Part shown: positions 1 to 13,034 of the stretch, in pieces
How positions within the stretch are numbered: position 1 is the first letter of the stretch
How the letters are laid out: every line of letters begins with the position of its first letter
Assembly: GCA_016508695.1 (NCBI GenBank)
Contig: VNKQ01000002.1
Location: forward strand, 1,860,001-1,924,000
Direction: 5' to 3'
Source: Hyphodiscus hymeniophilus
Lineage: Eukaryota; Ascomycota; Leotiomycetes; Helotiales; Hyphodiscaceae
Length of the DNA: 64,000 nucleotides
Position numbers and translations under genes: made by a program
Notes under the pieces: generated by a model
The model's input: the letters and a program-made list of their open reading frames with translations, nothing else
Told to the model about the DNA's origin: nothing
The model's database searches: none

Positions 1-760
1 CATTTCACTTGAAGTTCGATGGGCATGATTGGATTCCGACTGGCTCTCAATGAAAGTGCTTACTAGTTTTATGAGGCATTCAGGTGTAGACATGTAACGA
101 ACTTCCAAGGCGACTCCCGAGGATAAACTCAGTGAATCACTGCTTCACAACTCTCAGTACAACAGGCAAGTGTTGTTCCGAGCCTTCAGATTTTCAACAA
201 TACTCTAAGTCTTAGAGACAACTGAGTATGATTGGCTGATACTTAGCTCTCAATTTTTGAGTGAGATGTGCAATAAAAGTGCAGCTCTGAAAGGTCAGAC
301 TGTGTGACTGGTCGCTCACTAGCTGTCGGCAGACCAAGATGCCTCGAGTTCATGTATGCAACGAAACTTCTCAACTTTATTCAAATGGCCTGTTGGGATC
401 CTTACTATTCTCACTCACTTGGAGTGATAGGCTTGATTTTACCCAATATTGTAGATATATGACTGCGATAAGTTCTTCAAGCTGCTGAGAACGAATGATA
501 AAATTGGCTGTCTGGTGGGATTTCAATTTGGAGGACACCCGGACCTCGACCCAAGCTGTCAAAGACGCTAATGAATGACTACTGATCCCTAAAAGACACG
601 ATAAAAATGGGAATTTAGACAATATCTACCGTCCTAGCGGTAAAGGTTTTAATTCATAAATCGTCTACCATTAAAAACCGGCCAGCCATATCTCATAGCC
701 GTAGCCCCACCCTCCAAACGTATCCGTCCAACTCAAAGGAAAGCTATGCCGTACCACCGC
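1..760. other. intergenic, nothing recognised
   Basis: No open frame here resembles a known protein. The stretch is the 3' side of the minus-strand senescence-domain gene that ends at 761. Confidence 0.5.
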
Positions 761-2489
761 CTATCGACGTTTAACATCACTGACCTTCTGACCCTCAATA
801 CTCTCTCCAACGCCGCTGCCGTACGCAGGCGGAGCGTGTCTTCCAAATCCCACAGCATCGTCTTCTCGCCCGCCGCTCATCACGCTGGCATCGTCCGTAT
901 ACCTCCCTTCCATCGCCTCTTTCTCCTTCCAATTTCCACTATTCCCAGCAGGAGCAGGAGGACCAGTCATAACACCACCATCACCACCACCAACGATCAA
1001 GTCTCCGCCGCCCTTGACCTTGCCTACCACCATCCCCTTCGCAACGCTCTTCACAATTGCACGCCGCGATACACCAGCAGCATCGATGTACACCAAGCCC
1101 ACATTTTTGAAACCTCCTCCAATCGACTTGCTGATTTCCCCAGCCTCTGGGCCGAAGCGATGCGCGACTACAGTCGTAGCCGCTGTTGATGTAGAAGCCA
1201 ACAAATTGCGGCCCGCTTGGTCGATACCATCCGCGATGGTAGAGAACGCCATCATGGATTTATTGAGCAAGCCAGGCTTGTAATCCTCGATCGGTTGTCC
1301 ATCTGGACCAATACCCTTGGCCCCCTTCTGTCGTTCCCCGCGCTTCGCTAATGTCGCTCCAATGTTCTGCGCATATTTCGTGACCTGGCCGACTGTCTTT
1401 GCACTCAAACCTGCGGCACCTTCGCTGAACGTGTGGACTTTCCTGATTCTGGCGTGGGTGGTGGGTGTGAACGTCATAGGCTTAGCAGATGGCTTGGTCT
1501 TCTGTGTGAATGAGTCGGCTTGTGATTGCAGAGTCTTGGAAACGTAGCCAGAGGTTGTGACGATAAGGCGTGAGGCCACCGCAGCTTTGGAGACAAGTGT
1601 GCTATTTTTATAGGCGGGGTGCATTGCCATTTCGAGGTATTTGGAAGATGCGGGGGCTACGCCTATGTTGAGGGAGCCGTCTTCTGGGAGGGTGATTTCG
1701 ACGGGATCTGTTTTTCAAACTTAGAACTTCGTCCAGTATAGAGAGAAAAGAGAGTAGAAGAAGAAGTAGACACACCTTTCGATCCAGCTTGCATCTTAGC
1801 ATCCTCCACAACGTGAAACCCCTCCCCCAGCTCGCCCACGACACTCCCATTCTCCTCATCAATCAAAACAATCTGCCCTCCCGCATGCGAGCTCGCACTA
1901 CCAGAAACATACGCCTCACCAGGCTCGAACTTGCTCGGATCATAAGCAGGTATGACATCCTTCCCACTCTTCGAACTCTTCCCCTTCGGTCTCGCACCCT
2001 TGGGCGGAGCAGCTCTTTCCAAGAACGCTGTACACTGTGCCAATATCGTCTCAAACGTATCGACATCCTCCTGGCTACCCTTCCCCTTACCCACACCTGG
2101 AAACTCAATTCTCGTGAAAGCACCAGAATCTGGGCCGAGATCCCATCGCGGGATGAGGTAGGAGCTTGGAGGCTGATGGTAGATCTGTGTTGTAGCGGGG
2201 AGAGGAAGGTCCAACTCGGGGGGAAGGTGGAGGTGCAGATAGAAGTCCTCTTCTGGGGCTTGCGATTGTGGATCTGCGGATGAGAGGTCGGCAAAGGGGG
2301 AGGATGTGGGCACCATTAGGAGTGAGAGAGTTTGTGGGCCGGCGGGCGTGAGAGAGTCTTCTTTGCCATTCTCTATGTGGTAAGCGCTGATGCCGTTGAT
2401 AGCATAGAGCAGTTTAGGATCCTGTTGAGTGTCAGTACACTCGAATCATGTTAAAATGGAAGAGGGCATACATTGTGGCCAGAAGACAT
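761..2489 (-). CDS. senescence/spartin-domain protein
   Basis: Predicted 536-aa protein of the fungal senescence/dehydration-associated (spartin-like) family. Three exons on the minus strand: 2489-2472 (six codons, M-S-S-G-H-N), 2421-1776 and 1707-761, with introns of 50 and 68 nt; the lengths sum to a whole number of codons. The first half is proline- and serine-rich. The C-terminal half carries the senescence-type region (about residues 225-450), with long Ala/Gly-rich helices and motifs such as FGPEAGEISKSIGGG and VYIDAAGVSRRA, followed by a Gly-rich tail. Human spartin acts on lipid droplets and endosomal membranes; the fungal role is not established. The very short first exon makes the start the least certain part. 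Family assignment is from recalled motif resemblance, not a search. Confidence 0.8.
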
Positions 2490-3220
2490 AGTTCCTGTCC
2501 TTCCGTCTCGTGGGATATTGTAGAAATCGTGTGCTCGATTGCGAAGAGAGAAAAGGAAGTTAAGGTGCACAATCACGGCACGAGTGAAGACAGTGACAAT
2601 AGTGAAAGAAGAATGAAGGAGCAAGTGTGAAAATTACATATGGAAATAGCACACCTACATTACCAGGCTGGGCGGTTACCCCATCGACTAACATTCACCT
2701 CTTACGCGCTTCAAAATCAATGTTGGTCGCCAAGCAAGATGATAAGCCAATGACGACAGTGTCAAGCCACTGGAGCTAAGCCCTTTTAGCTTAGTCGGTT
2801 ATCTGTGGCTGTGCAAGGTCAATTATCCGCCACCCGCTGACTGACTGAGAGGGCGAGATCTACGACAGCTAAAAAGTCTAGATTCAAAGCACAGAGAAAG
2901 GTCAAAGAGGTTGTGGCATTGTCAGTCGCGTCGACCTTGCTCGTTGACGGAAATCCCAGCTTCAAATCACTCAACATTATAAAATGAAACCCAGTTGTGA
3001 CCAATTTCTGTTATCGATTGATTCAGGCGGATGATTCCTCCAATCTTTACAACAAAATACGGGCACCCACCCAATGGAATTTGGCATACATATAATAAAC
3101 AAATGAATATTTTTATCGCCCAGAAAGCCGCCTTCGAAAATCCTGAACTCCCGCCCGTCGTAAATTCCTCTCGTAGCAATCATCATGTTTTTCCAGAAGA
3201 AGACTGAGATCCTCAAAATA
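2490..3220. other. intergenic, nothing recognised
   Basis: Lies between two minus-strand genes: 5' leader of the senescence-domain gene and 3' region of the Zn2Cys6 gene. I see no coding frame or repeat. Confidence 0.5.
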
Positions 3221-6028
3221 CTAATAATATGCTCTTGGTTCAACACCGGCCATGGTGGGCGTGGGCCACATATTAAGTATGTGTGTGTAATTCTGGTTGT
3301 TGTAATTCTGCAGGTCTGCCGGAAAGCCATCGAATTGGCCTCCCGGAAAATCCTGTTGTGCCATGTTGTCGCAAAGAGCGCTTGCGTTGATCCCCTCCTG
3401 TCGTGTGATCCATGTTGCGTTATCTTCCTGTGACCAGTGTCGCATCTCAGCGTGTGCTCCAGGAGGTGCCATTGGCAATACCTGTTGGCCAATGGGAGCA
3501 TATGCAGGAACGTGTTGCTGATGTCCAGTGCCAGCATATGATTGGGTTGAGGTGTAGGGAGAGTTGATGCCGGGAGTCGATTCCCCAGGACTAACGAGAC
3601 TCGGTGGGTTCGAATTTTGAGCAGGAGATTGCTGATAATTGGGATTGTACGGGAATCCCTGATTAGGGTTGTACTTTCGCTCCTCCATTTCGGTCGCAGG
3701 ACTTGTGGAGTTAATTGCAGCCCAAGGTCTAGGAGTTGCAGCTGCTTCAATGCCTTGCATTGCCTCGCCATTGACGGATCCTTGCCCAATGTCATTCGTA
3801 CTTGCTCTTGACCGAGCCTCATTGACAGTGTCAGATCCCTCCGACGCTGCGGTCTTGTCTGAATCCTGGAGACTTCCGAATTCCTTAAGCTCTTTCTCAA
3901 GGGTTTTATATTGTTCTAGACCTCCACCGGACCAACTGGGCTCCTGGAAACGCCGGTGATATTCCGCTTTGGCATCTGAGAAATAGGTGTGCATCTTGCC
4001 GATCAGCTTAACGTAGCCTGCAGCCATTCTCAACCTTGGAACTAATTCCCCAAGAATCTTTACAGCCAGACTATCGTAGCCTTTGGACTGATAGTCAACC
4101 CGATCTTGGCCAGAGACCATGGTCACTAAATGTTGACCAAGGTCCATATGTGGGAAGTGGACCGCAGAGACACAGACGAATGCCGCTTGCCAGACTGCAA
4201 ATCCAATCTGCGGCGACTCTGGAAGAGCATTATTGTCTTGACAAGTTCGAACAATATCCACAACGTCCCTTGCCGATTTGAAAAGTGTTTCGGCGCTCAC
4301 CTCCCAGAACCCCTCCGGAATAGGATAGTCTTTCTCGGGGAAGAGAGGCTCGTCCAAGGGTCCCTGAGGTTTTCGGCATCGCAGAGGTATGAATGGAATG
4401 TACTCTCTGTGTAACATAATGAGACATAGCGAGTACAGAGTGTGCATGGAAGCGTAGGTTGTGGCATTCCGTTTTTCAATGTGCGCAGAAAGGTTGGCCT
4501 CGGTGAAAGTCATGTTCGCCGGCAGTTCTCTTTGAAACTTTTCCAACTCTTGACGTAGCTTGTAGAACTGTGTGCGTTCGTCCCAAGGAGGTAGAGTTTC
4601 AGTTCTTCGTCCTCCAGCATAACTCCACTCCGAGAATCTACCAAATATCTCAACCAAACGAATGTACCAACTGAGGACCCCATCATCATTTGAACTTGGA
4701 TCGGATCGAGCTGGTTGGTCAAGGAAACCAGTGAACACATCACGAACGAAAAGGAATTGGTCGTCAGAACAAGGAAGTTGGACTTCCAATTGATTCGTCG
4801 AGATCATTGTAGGCCTGTACTTTCCAGCAGAGAGCATCCGATCCATAATGAAACAGCTCCACAAAGTGCGGCGTCTGACCTCCTTTTCGATTGCATTCTC
4901 CCGAACATTGTGGCCGTTTCCCCTCAAAGTAGAACGCTTAAAAGCGCGGTGGTCATCACCGTCGTCATATGCTAGTCCCATGGACTGTGCCAATCGCATA
5001 GCAATACCGACATAAACCCATGCGCTCAAACCTCTCGACTGGCCCCATTCGTACAGTCCAAGCATAAGCAAAGCTTGGATCCCATCGATGGAGGGTCCGG
5101 TGAGGTACGCCCCTGTCGGACCGAAAGCTGTCTTGAGAGCGTTGGCGTAGTATTCGCTAGCATTTTGGGGGTTGTTTGGTTTCGCTGTTTGCGAATGGTA
5201 CGCTACCAGATCGGGATGAAAGCGGGCAGTAAGGGTCAAAACTCCAAGCAGTAGAACTCTTCCATCTTGGAGGCCTGTTGGCGCAACCGAAGAATCTCTT
5301 GGGTATGAAGCTTGACGCATTCGATGCCTGAAAGTTGGCGGGTGAAGAAACGGCATTTCCGTCGAAAAATGCAACTTGAAAATCTCGTAGACCTCGTCCC
5401 ACACTTTCTTGGTTAGTATAGGACACTCCAAGGGATCCTCCGCTCGAGCGCTGTTTCTCCTCCCCGTATCTTCAATCTTGCGAGCCCTCTTCTTACTCTC
5501 GCCCTCTTCCTGCTTGCTATTTCCCGCAGCATCTGATCGTTTGGGAGTCGCAGTCGAGCCTGAGGGTGGGTATTGGCAATCCCTGCCACTTGCAGCACAA
5601 GCTTTGCATGTCGAGTTTGTACCTTCATTCACACATTTGACCTTGCTCCTGCGGATGTAGTTAGATACCGTCAAATAGCCGGAAGTGGTGGGAAGAAGTC
5701 AATCATACCTGCGACATCTTGCGCATGCAATGGATGAGCGAACCATCTTCTGCGGCTTCTTCTCCTCCTGCCCACCTTTCATAGCTCTGTTGGCCCCGTC
5801 ATCCGCACCTCGTATGTTTGGCCTGGGCGCTGTAAAAGATATACTCGCACGCTGCTGAGTTGGAGACGCAGGGTGAAGATAAGGCTGCTCACCACCAGCG
5901 AAGGCTTCGGTGTGGGTGCGCTTTGGGGTTGTAGAGCGCGACGGCCCGGCCGAATCTTCTGATAAAGCAGACGGCGAAAGAATCGCAGCGAGGGAATGTG
6001 GAGAGCGGATGTTGGCGGTTTGGGTCAT
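3221..6028 (-). CDS. Zn(II)2Cys6 transcription factor
   Basis: Predicted 915-aa nuclear regulator. Two exons, 6028-5709 and 5648-3221, separated by a 60-nt intron (GTATGA..CGCAG) that cuts inside the zinc cluster, a common position for fungal C6 genes. Joining them gives a full binuclear cluster, C-x2-C-x6-C-x8-C-x2-C-x6-C, at about residues 102-131, starting CARCRRSKVKC. The centre (about 170-550) looks like the fungal-specific transcription factor domain, with motifs such as RRRTLWSCFIMDRM and the GxYRPTMIS stretch. The C-terminus is Gln/Asn/Pro-rich and probably activating. The N-terminal 100 residues are disordered and Ser/Pro-rich. Target genes cannot be read from the sequence. The 5' region upstream (to about 7.9 kb) is unusually long, suggesting an extended promoter or leader. 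Confidence 0.88.
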
Positions 6029-7903
6029 ATGAGCCGGGAACTCCTCGAGAGTTCGTGGGAGCTTTACTGGGGATGGTATGTTGGTGGGGGCGCCGGCAGC
6101 CTTCCCATTAGGAGATTAAGAGATGTAGGCGGAATGGGTTCGTGCAGTTGGTGAGAGGGAGTGTCGGTGCCTTCCAGAGATTCAAAGGGATCTGGCTGTG
6201 AGGGCGACAAAGCGCAATCTGCGACTGCCCGCTCTCGCCAATGAATGTTGGGAAAGTGGTCTGCGGACAGTCCCGTGCTGCAATTGAAAGCGCAAGAGGT
6301 ATACAAGAGGCGAGGCGACGAATGAGGGTATGACTTGCGGTATTCGAAGATGATTGTTTGCGTAGTTGAGTAGACTGTGTTGGTGTTGGAAGGCCCATCA
6401 GTCAGTCAGACAGGAGCGTCGAGGCAGATGGTTGGCCGTTCCGAGAGGAGAAGCGAGGCGAGCGAATGGGATACTGCCGGCCGAACCTTGGCTATATGAT
6501 CGGATAAGCAACAACATATATCGAGGTATTAGATGCTGAATCTGATAGCGTTGCGTTTACTCATGGCAAACTATTTGAACCTGTAACTGTTCTTCACGAG
6601 ATGATGCATCTCCAGAATCATGTCATTCTTACTTCTTACTGTACTTGAATACGTGAGGCTAGATAGGAATAGGGGTTTTCGGCAGAGCATCTTGCTCATA
6701 GTAGATAAGCCAAGCGAATGCCAAAGCTCGCCCGCCGGTAGAAGAGGAGGGAGTTGGATGGCATTTCCCGACGCTAGTAAGTAGGTGAGATTTGAGAATA
6801 CCTTCGAGCGGAGGGCATAAATGGACGCATAATTTATGATCCCGATGTTACCTGGGAGCGTGCGCTTGGTCAGAGCACGGTGCAGAGCTGTTCAAACTTC
6901 AGCAGCGCCGACGCTCCTTCCATCTGCATCTGCACCTTGAACGCTGCTGTAATTGCTTCTACTTGTACGGCAGAATGCCCAGAATGCCTACCTCAGTAGG
7001 CTTCCTGTACCGAGGCCTATCGACGGGAGCTCCAGCTACTTCGTCGTGAAACAAATACGCCGCTTACGATGAAGTCGTATGATGGCTGCTTGTTGGACAG
7101 TGGATAGTCGTTATAGTCCATTTTGCACAAATACACCACCACCAGCACCGATACAAGCAGCCAAACTCGTCCCCAGCAGTTGCGGATATGTGTTCCCTAT
7201 GAAAGCCTGTGCAAACTCGCTGTAACCTTTCTCCCTAAGAAATCCCGCGGAACCGGGTCACGACTGCAGCTTGTGCTGCATCTCGGAAGATCGCCTTGGA
7301 AAAAGAAAACATCTCGCATGTTCCTTTGCGCTGTGTCTCTGTAACGGACAAATCCACAAGTCACCTGCCAACAATACCAGCGTATCGCACCTGGATATGG
7401 TAATTTGTGTGCTGGCAAAGGATGCTCCAGGCTTTGGGGATTGAGATGCAGATCTAAGTGCAACGGCCTGTAGAGCGACATGGGTTGGAAGTCAGATTAA
7501 CGTGACAGGGTCCATTCTCGTCCTGGTGGCTGTCAGAGGATTGGATCTCGGGAGACGGGGTCCGCTCCGTGATCTACTGTAGAGAGCCTCGAGTTGAAAA
7601 GGAGAGATGGGATAAATGGTCAGAGTTTGGGAGCCATGGCCTATGGTGCAAGATGAGCATTGGCCCCGCGAGATGTGGCTGCGGGTGGTAGGACTATTAG
7701 ACGGAACTAGACTCCTTCCAACCAGAAACATCCTTCCTGTGTTGCCATATAATATGAAAGGAGTGCAGGAGACCGTGAGTAAATACGTCAATGGCAGGAC
7801 AATGCTATGCGTAGAATGTACCTCGTTACACGACTCGCTGTTCATCGCCCATTCGCTGAAACATCCGAGTCACCTATCCCATCCACCAAATGAGCTCATC
7901 TTC
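6029..7903. other. long intergenic / promoter region
   Basis: About 1.9 kb with no credible gene. It contains the 5' side of the Zn2Cys6 factor and the 3' side of BBC1. Several open frames overlap on both strands, but none has recognisable motifs or usable splice signals. Confidence 0.45.
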
Positions 7904-10900
7904 CTAATTTTGTCCTTGCCATCCAACCCAGCTCCTTGGCATGACTCTCCAGATCTTCACCTCCCCAGAACGCAAATCATCCAACTTAAAACTCTCCATC
8001 TTAACCTTCCTACTTTCGCGTCCCTGCTCCCATGCTCGAACCTTTTTCTTCGTCCCATCCCACTCCGCAACTACTCCTACATGGTCTGGCTTTCCAACTT
8101 CCGTGCTGTATTTTGCATGCACGGGTCCGTGCTTACCTTGGAATTTGGTATTCCGCAAGGTGATGATGTCCCCTGGTCTGATCTCGTCGTTCTGTTGAGT
8201 CGAAGCGTTCGCGAGGTTGCCATAGACAATGGCACCGTACGCCCGTGTACCAATGGGAAGTAGGGCATCTGCGAAGGGCTTCAAAAGCTCTTGTACCAAG
8301 CCTTGCGGTGTACCATCACCTACCACGGTTTCCTTCTTGGATGTCACAGCTTCCGAGATGCGGCGTCCAAACTGTTCATGAGCTTGCTCCAGTTGGTCTT
8401 GTCGTAAGCGTGAAGGTGGTGGCTCATGTCTTTGCTCAAGTTTGACGTCTGCTGGATCTTGGGCATCAAATTGAGCTGTAATCACTGTTTGCGAATAGTC
8501 TTGGAACAAAACATATAGATCCTTAGTGATAGTAGTTTTGCCACCTCGTTTAGCCGAAGTAGACTCATCGGACTCGAACAGAATATCCTTCCGGTTTTGG
8601 AAGACTGTTGGCATTCCATTTGGCTGAGTCCACCAAAACGTGCTCTTCGCAAGATCCACATCATTCGCAACATAGCCAGAGTCCATTGACATTCTGCTAA
8701 GCTCCACGGATCGCCTTCCACTCGTTGTAGCAGAGCGGTGCACATCTAGGGACTGTCTTGGTGCAGGTCGGTTCGCGTGCGGGGGGCTTGATCGCGTGGC
8801 CGGGGAGGAGGAGCAGCTCTATCTTGAGGCGGTGATGCTGAGTAGAGATCCTCTTCAGTCCTCTCGATATTGGGTGTTGCTGCACCCAATGATGGAGCAC
8901 CTTGTCGAGGAGCAGTATACTTGTAAGGATCGTATTCATCATCGTCCTGTTCCCAAGGGGCTGGCATCTTCCCGGGTGGCGGTGGAGGCGGTGCAGCTCT
9001 TGGCATATCTGAGGATCGCCGTGTATTTGGAGGAGGCTGAGATGGCAATGGCGGGGGAACTGCCCGAGGCGCAGATGCTGGAGGCAAAGGAGGCGGTGCT
9101 GATGTAGGTGAGACTACGGCCGATGAACTTGAAATAAAATCATCAGGAGTGGAGTCTTTGACATGTGCCTTTAATGCATCTTTATGTGGCACGGTGGAGG
9201 CGATATCAGTGTCGTAATCTCCTTCATACTCTGTGACTTCTTCATCGTCGCTCTCCTCTAACTCTAGGTGTGGTGATGGTGGCTGAATGCTCTTATCACC
9301 AGTAGATGTTCGACTCAAGGGAGGAGCATTTCCAGGGGGAGGAGGCGGTGGTGCGCGACTTTGAGACGTAGACACAGCAGCTGCTCCGGGAATTGGCGGA
9401 GGTAATCGGCTTGCACGTTTGTTGTTGCTGGCAGCCGGTGTGGTAGGAGAAGTTGGGGACTGTTCACTACCGAAATATGATGCTCTCTTTGCATGAGGAG
9501 AACGAGGAGAACCAGGTGCTTCAGAAAGTCTTGGTGGCGCCCTTGGGGCTTCCATCGTAGGGCTTATAGCCAATGTTTGGGCGCGAACTGACAAATCATC
9601 GTCCGATTCGGTTGCAGGGCTTGGAGACATCGGCTGCGAAGGAATTATAAGAGGTCGAGCTATAATTATTAGCTGTATTCGCGGCAAAATATTCAACTCT
9701 GGTACTTACACTCCTTTGGCACAGGCGGAGGTGCAGGTCTTCCGCCAGGTACGGGTGGCGCACCTCCTTCACGAGATGGAACTGAAATCAATTAGTATTT
9801 GATAGTACCCAACGTTGATTGCCTTCTTACCAGGTGGTGGAGCCGCTCTTTCTTGCGGTACTGCATCCTCCACATCAGGCACCTCGTCACCTGGTCGGCT
9901 TGAGGTTATGGGCGTGTGTTCGTCGTCGTGCTCAACGTGTGTATTGACCTCATCGGGGCTTCGAACGTGAGACATGCTAGGAATCATAGGAACGGGTGGT
10001 GCTCGGGCAGCAGAGGGGACATCGTCTGCAGGTAAGTCGCCGGAACGCTTCTCAGCACCAGGTCCAGTCGACTTCTTCCTACTTGGAGGTGCCATACCAG
10101 GCATTGGCATGCCACCACCAAACATGCCATGCATGCCCATACCACCGCTCATTTTTGCCATTCGTGCCCTCAATTCCTCCTTTCGTCGAACTTCTGGATC
10201 GATGTCCTCTTCCTCTTCCTCGTCATCTTCAACGTCTTTATCCTCGTCCGCAGGTTCTTCAGCGGCACCTTCTTCCTCACCAACATCAGGTTGTACTACT
10301 GGAGCAGTCGGGGCACGAGCTGGAGGCGGAGGTGCTCTACTTTTGGGCTTGTCGTCGCTGTCATCTCGTCCCGTTGAAATCTCTTCAGGCTCTTCCGTTG
10401 TCTCGCCAGCCCCAGACATATCTGCCTCGTTTCCATCGCCGAACGACTTTCTAGGTTGAACTCCAGGTGTAGGAGGTGCACCTCGCGAAGACTTGCGTCT
10501 TCTGGGGACATTTGGATCCTCTCGAGTAGAATCAATTGAACGATTTCCAATCGTTTCTTCAGTTTCTCGCCTTTCCAAAGCCCCTCCATCCTCATCCTCA
10601 ATTGCTTCTGGACCATGGGATTCTGTGCGTTTCTTGACTGGCCTCTTTGGCTTTTCCTTCTTCTGTGCTGCTTCTGCATGTCGAGCCGCTTGTTCCATTT
10701 GCTGCTTCTGCAACAAGGCAATCCTTTCCTTAAGGCTCGTAGGCTTGGGCTGTTCCTCATCATTCGCATCATTAGAAGATGGAGCCAATCCTGCTTTCTC
10801 AGCCTGTTCAAGATGCTCCGATTCTTTCGCTGCTATCTCCGGGTCCTCCTCACGTCTGTAAAGTTTCTGCGGAGGTGCCTCGCGAGGTACTGGAACGTAG

Positions 10901-11529
10901 GAATTCTTGCTCGGAGGTGGGGCAACGAAGGGTTTCTTGATGAAATTGCTTGACCCTCCGGAACCGAGTGTACCAGGCTTGAAAGGAGCAGGAGGGGGTG
11001 CGGCCTTGTTGAACGCAGCAATGCGGTCTCTGAACGAGCCACCGCTTGGCTTGTCAGAAACAGGCGGAGGTGCCGACGACTTGGAAGACGAAGAAGCTGG
11101 TTTTATAGCCGCTGGAGAAGGAGAGAACTCGGCAGCTTTGGGTGGAGGAGACGCTACCACTGTAGGAGGAAGTTCCATCGCAGCTGGAGGTGGAGGTTCC
11201 TTCGCCGCTGGAGCAGCTTCTGCCTCGTCATTTTCTGGTTCAGGTTTGGCCTCAGCTACCGGTTCAGGGGCGGGTTCTGGCTCTCTCTTAGGAACGCGAC
11301 TGGCACGATTTGGCCTTGGAGGAGCAGTGGGCTCGTATTTTTCGACAAAGTTCCTGGGGAAAATACCCTCCTGCTTCACACCATCTCCGTCCACATATTG
11401 GCCAACATACCAATCCTCATCTTCCTCCTCTGTGACCGTGATGATCTGACCATTTGGAAAATGAAGATCGTCTTCATGCGGAGAGGTATATTCGTAAACG
11501 GCCTTGACTTTGAAAGGCGGACTCGACAT
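7904..11529 (-). CDS. bbc1: SH3-domain actin patch protein BBC1
   Basis: Homologue of BBC1, the SH3 protein that works with type I myosin and Las17/WASP at endocytic actin patches. Exons 11529-9831, 9781-9710 and 9659-7904; introns of 49 nt (TACTAAT branch) and 50 nt. The start ATG is placed at M-S-S-P-P-F, just before the SH3 domain (about residues 5-65, ALYDY-type motif AVYEYTS, then EDEDWYVGQY and GIFPRNFV). A long proline-rich, acidic, Lys/Glu-rich middle follows, then a conserved C-terminal domain (motifs SLDVHRSATTSG, SRMSMDSGYV, PGDIITLRN, HVGVVAEW). The last exon needs one extra base near the G6 run at 8781-8786 to stay open; as given, the frame ends at a TAG at 8746. With that base the protein is about 1175 aa. 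No GT lies between the two frames there, so a normal intron cannot explain the break. Confidence 0.85.
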
Positions 11530-12143
11530 CTTTGGCGCTTGCAGATGCAAACTTCTTCAGACGTCGCTCTCACCTTGTTGCCTAGTGGTTGCTGACGAAG
11601 TAAGCCCAAGGTAACCCAAGAGCTGGAACTCTGTCGTACTCGCAGAATGAGTCTAGTGTCGAGGCAGAACACGCAGGATATATGCTCCTCTAGGGCAGGG
11701 GAGAAGGAGATCGATTATCTGAGTGGGGGTGTTGATTCTATCTAGGGCGCAGGTAGTACGTCAGCGCATTGAATAGGTTTCTCGTGGCATGGACCGGAAC
11801 GATTGAAAAAAGCAGTTGTAAGACTGGATAAATCCAGGAGCACTCAGGACTTCGGATTGGAATCACTTACTAGGTTGGGTCTTCAGGACGACTGGTTTAC
11901 AATACTATCAAAGTCTCAGGGAACGATTGAGGCACTGAAGCGTAAGGCGGTGGACGCCGGATAATCTGTAGGGGAGACGAACGTCGGCACCTCGATTTCG
12001 GTTCCGTGGCTCCCGCCATCATCACAAATACAACATCATCATCATAATTTGGTAATCGAGTGAGAAAGCACATGATACCTGTGGGATGATCTTAATTCGC
12101 AAGTTATGACCCTATTTGTCCAACTCCATACCAGATAGCAGTT
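11530..12143. promoter_or_regulatory. divergent promoter region, bbc1 / Rtr1-like
   Basis: A 614-bp head-to-head spacer between the minus-strand BBC1 start and the plus-strand Rtr1-like start. It presumably contains both promoters. No specific factor site was recognised. Confidence 0.45.
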
Positions 12144-13034
12144 ATGGCAGCTCCGAAGTCTATTCTCAAGAAAACTTCCTACCCCGCCACTACCTCGAGG
12201 TCGAAAGATGAGCGTGATCGCGAAGTCGCATTGTACCATGCCAATCTACTCCAAGAGCGCAAAGATATCGAGCTCAAGATCCTCTTAAATACAGAGACTC
12301 TCATCGATTACCCTCTCGCCTCCAAACCATACGACGCCTCGAATCCATCTCCCGTTGACGCAAGGAGCTTCAAAAAACTCGTACAACCTTTTCAGCCTAG
12401 CGACTACGATTCTTTGATTGTGGAACGCAACATAAATGAGCACTGCGGTTATAGTCTTTGCCCGAATGACAGGGTGAAGGACGGTGCTGCCGGGAAATAT
12501 AGGTTGATTGGCAAGACTGGCAAAGCGAAGAACTTCAAGGTTGTCGAGAAGGGAGAGCTTGAGAAGTGGTGCTCTTCTGCGTGTGCCAAGAGGGCACTGT
12601 ATGTTAGGGTCCAGTTAAGCCAAGTTCCAGCTTGGGAACGAGACATTACCTATGGTATGGAGATTGATTTGTTGGATGAGTCAAAGTCTGGAGAGGATCC
12701 AACTGTGGAGCGGCACGAGAAAATGGATTCATTCACGCCTGACGATCCCGGGAAGAAGAACGCCACAGATTTGGCTTTGGAGAGAGGTGATAAGGGAGTT
12801 GGAGCCAAGAAGGGGTTGGTGGACGTTGATATCAAGGAAAAAGATGTCCAAAGGCCTGCTCAAGCTCCGTCATTCGAGACTGAGGATATTAGTGAGAGGT
12901 TGGAAAGTCTTCATCTGCAACTTGAAGGTCACACTACAGTGTTTGGAAGCAAGAGACAAAGGCGGCATCACGAAGAACTAGAAGGCATAGATGAAGATGG
13001 ATATTGCTCAGATACCGATTGGAAACTCGATTGA
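12144..13034 (+). CDS. RPAP2/Rtr1-type RNA polymerase II CTD phosphatase
   Basis: Single-exon, 296-aa protein of the RPAP2/Rtr1 family, atypical phosphatases that act on Ser5 of the RNA polymerase II C-terminal repeat during early elongation. The zinc-binding set is visible as C101-x4-C106 (CGYSLC) and C143-x3-C147 (CSSAC), as in human RPAP2; yeast Rtr1 has His at the last position. After it comes the family-typical stretch RVQLSQVPAWER. The N-terminus is Lys-rich with S-I-L-K-K. The C-terminal 110 residues are acidic and low in motifs. It is head-to-head with BBC1 and tail-to-tail with the eS17 gene (gap about 390 bp). Confidence 0.88.
   Translation: MAAPKSILKKTSYPATTSRSKDERDREVALYHANLLQERKDIELKILLNTETLIDYPLASKPYDASNPSPVDARSFKKLVQPFQPSDYDSLIVERNINEHCGYSLCPNDRVKDGAAGKYRLIGKTGKAKNFKVVEKGELEKWCSSACAKRALYVRVQLSQVPAWERDITYGMEIDLLDESKSGEDPTVERHEKMDSFTPDDPGKKNATDLALERGDKGVGAKKGLVDVDIKEKDVQRPAQAPSFETEDISERLESLHLQLEGHTTVFGSKRQRRHHEELEGIDEDGYCSDTDWKLD

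Noticed and set aside
746..1189. Plus-strand open frame of 147 codons opposite the senescence-domain gene
   Set aside because: It is an antisense shadow of a well-supported minus-strand exon and has no motifs of its own.
9974..10459. Long plus-strand frames within BBC1
   Set aside because: Ser/Gly/Pro-rich antisense shadows of the proline-rich BBC1 coding sequence.
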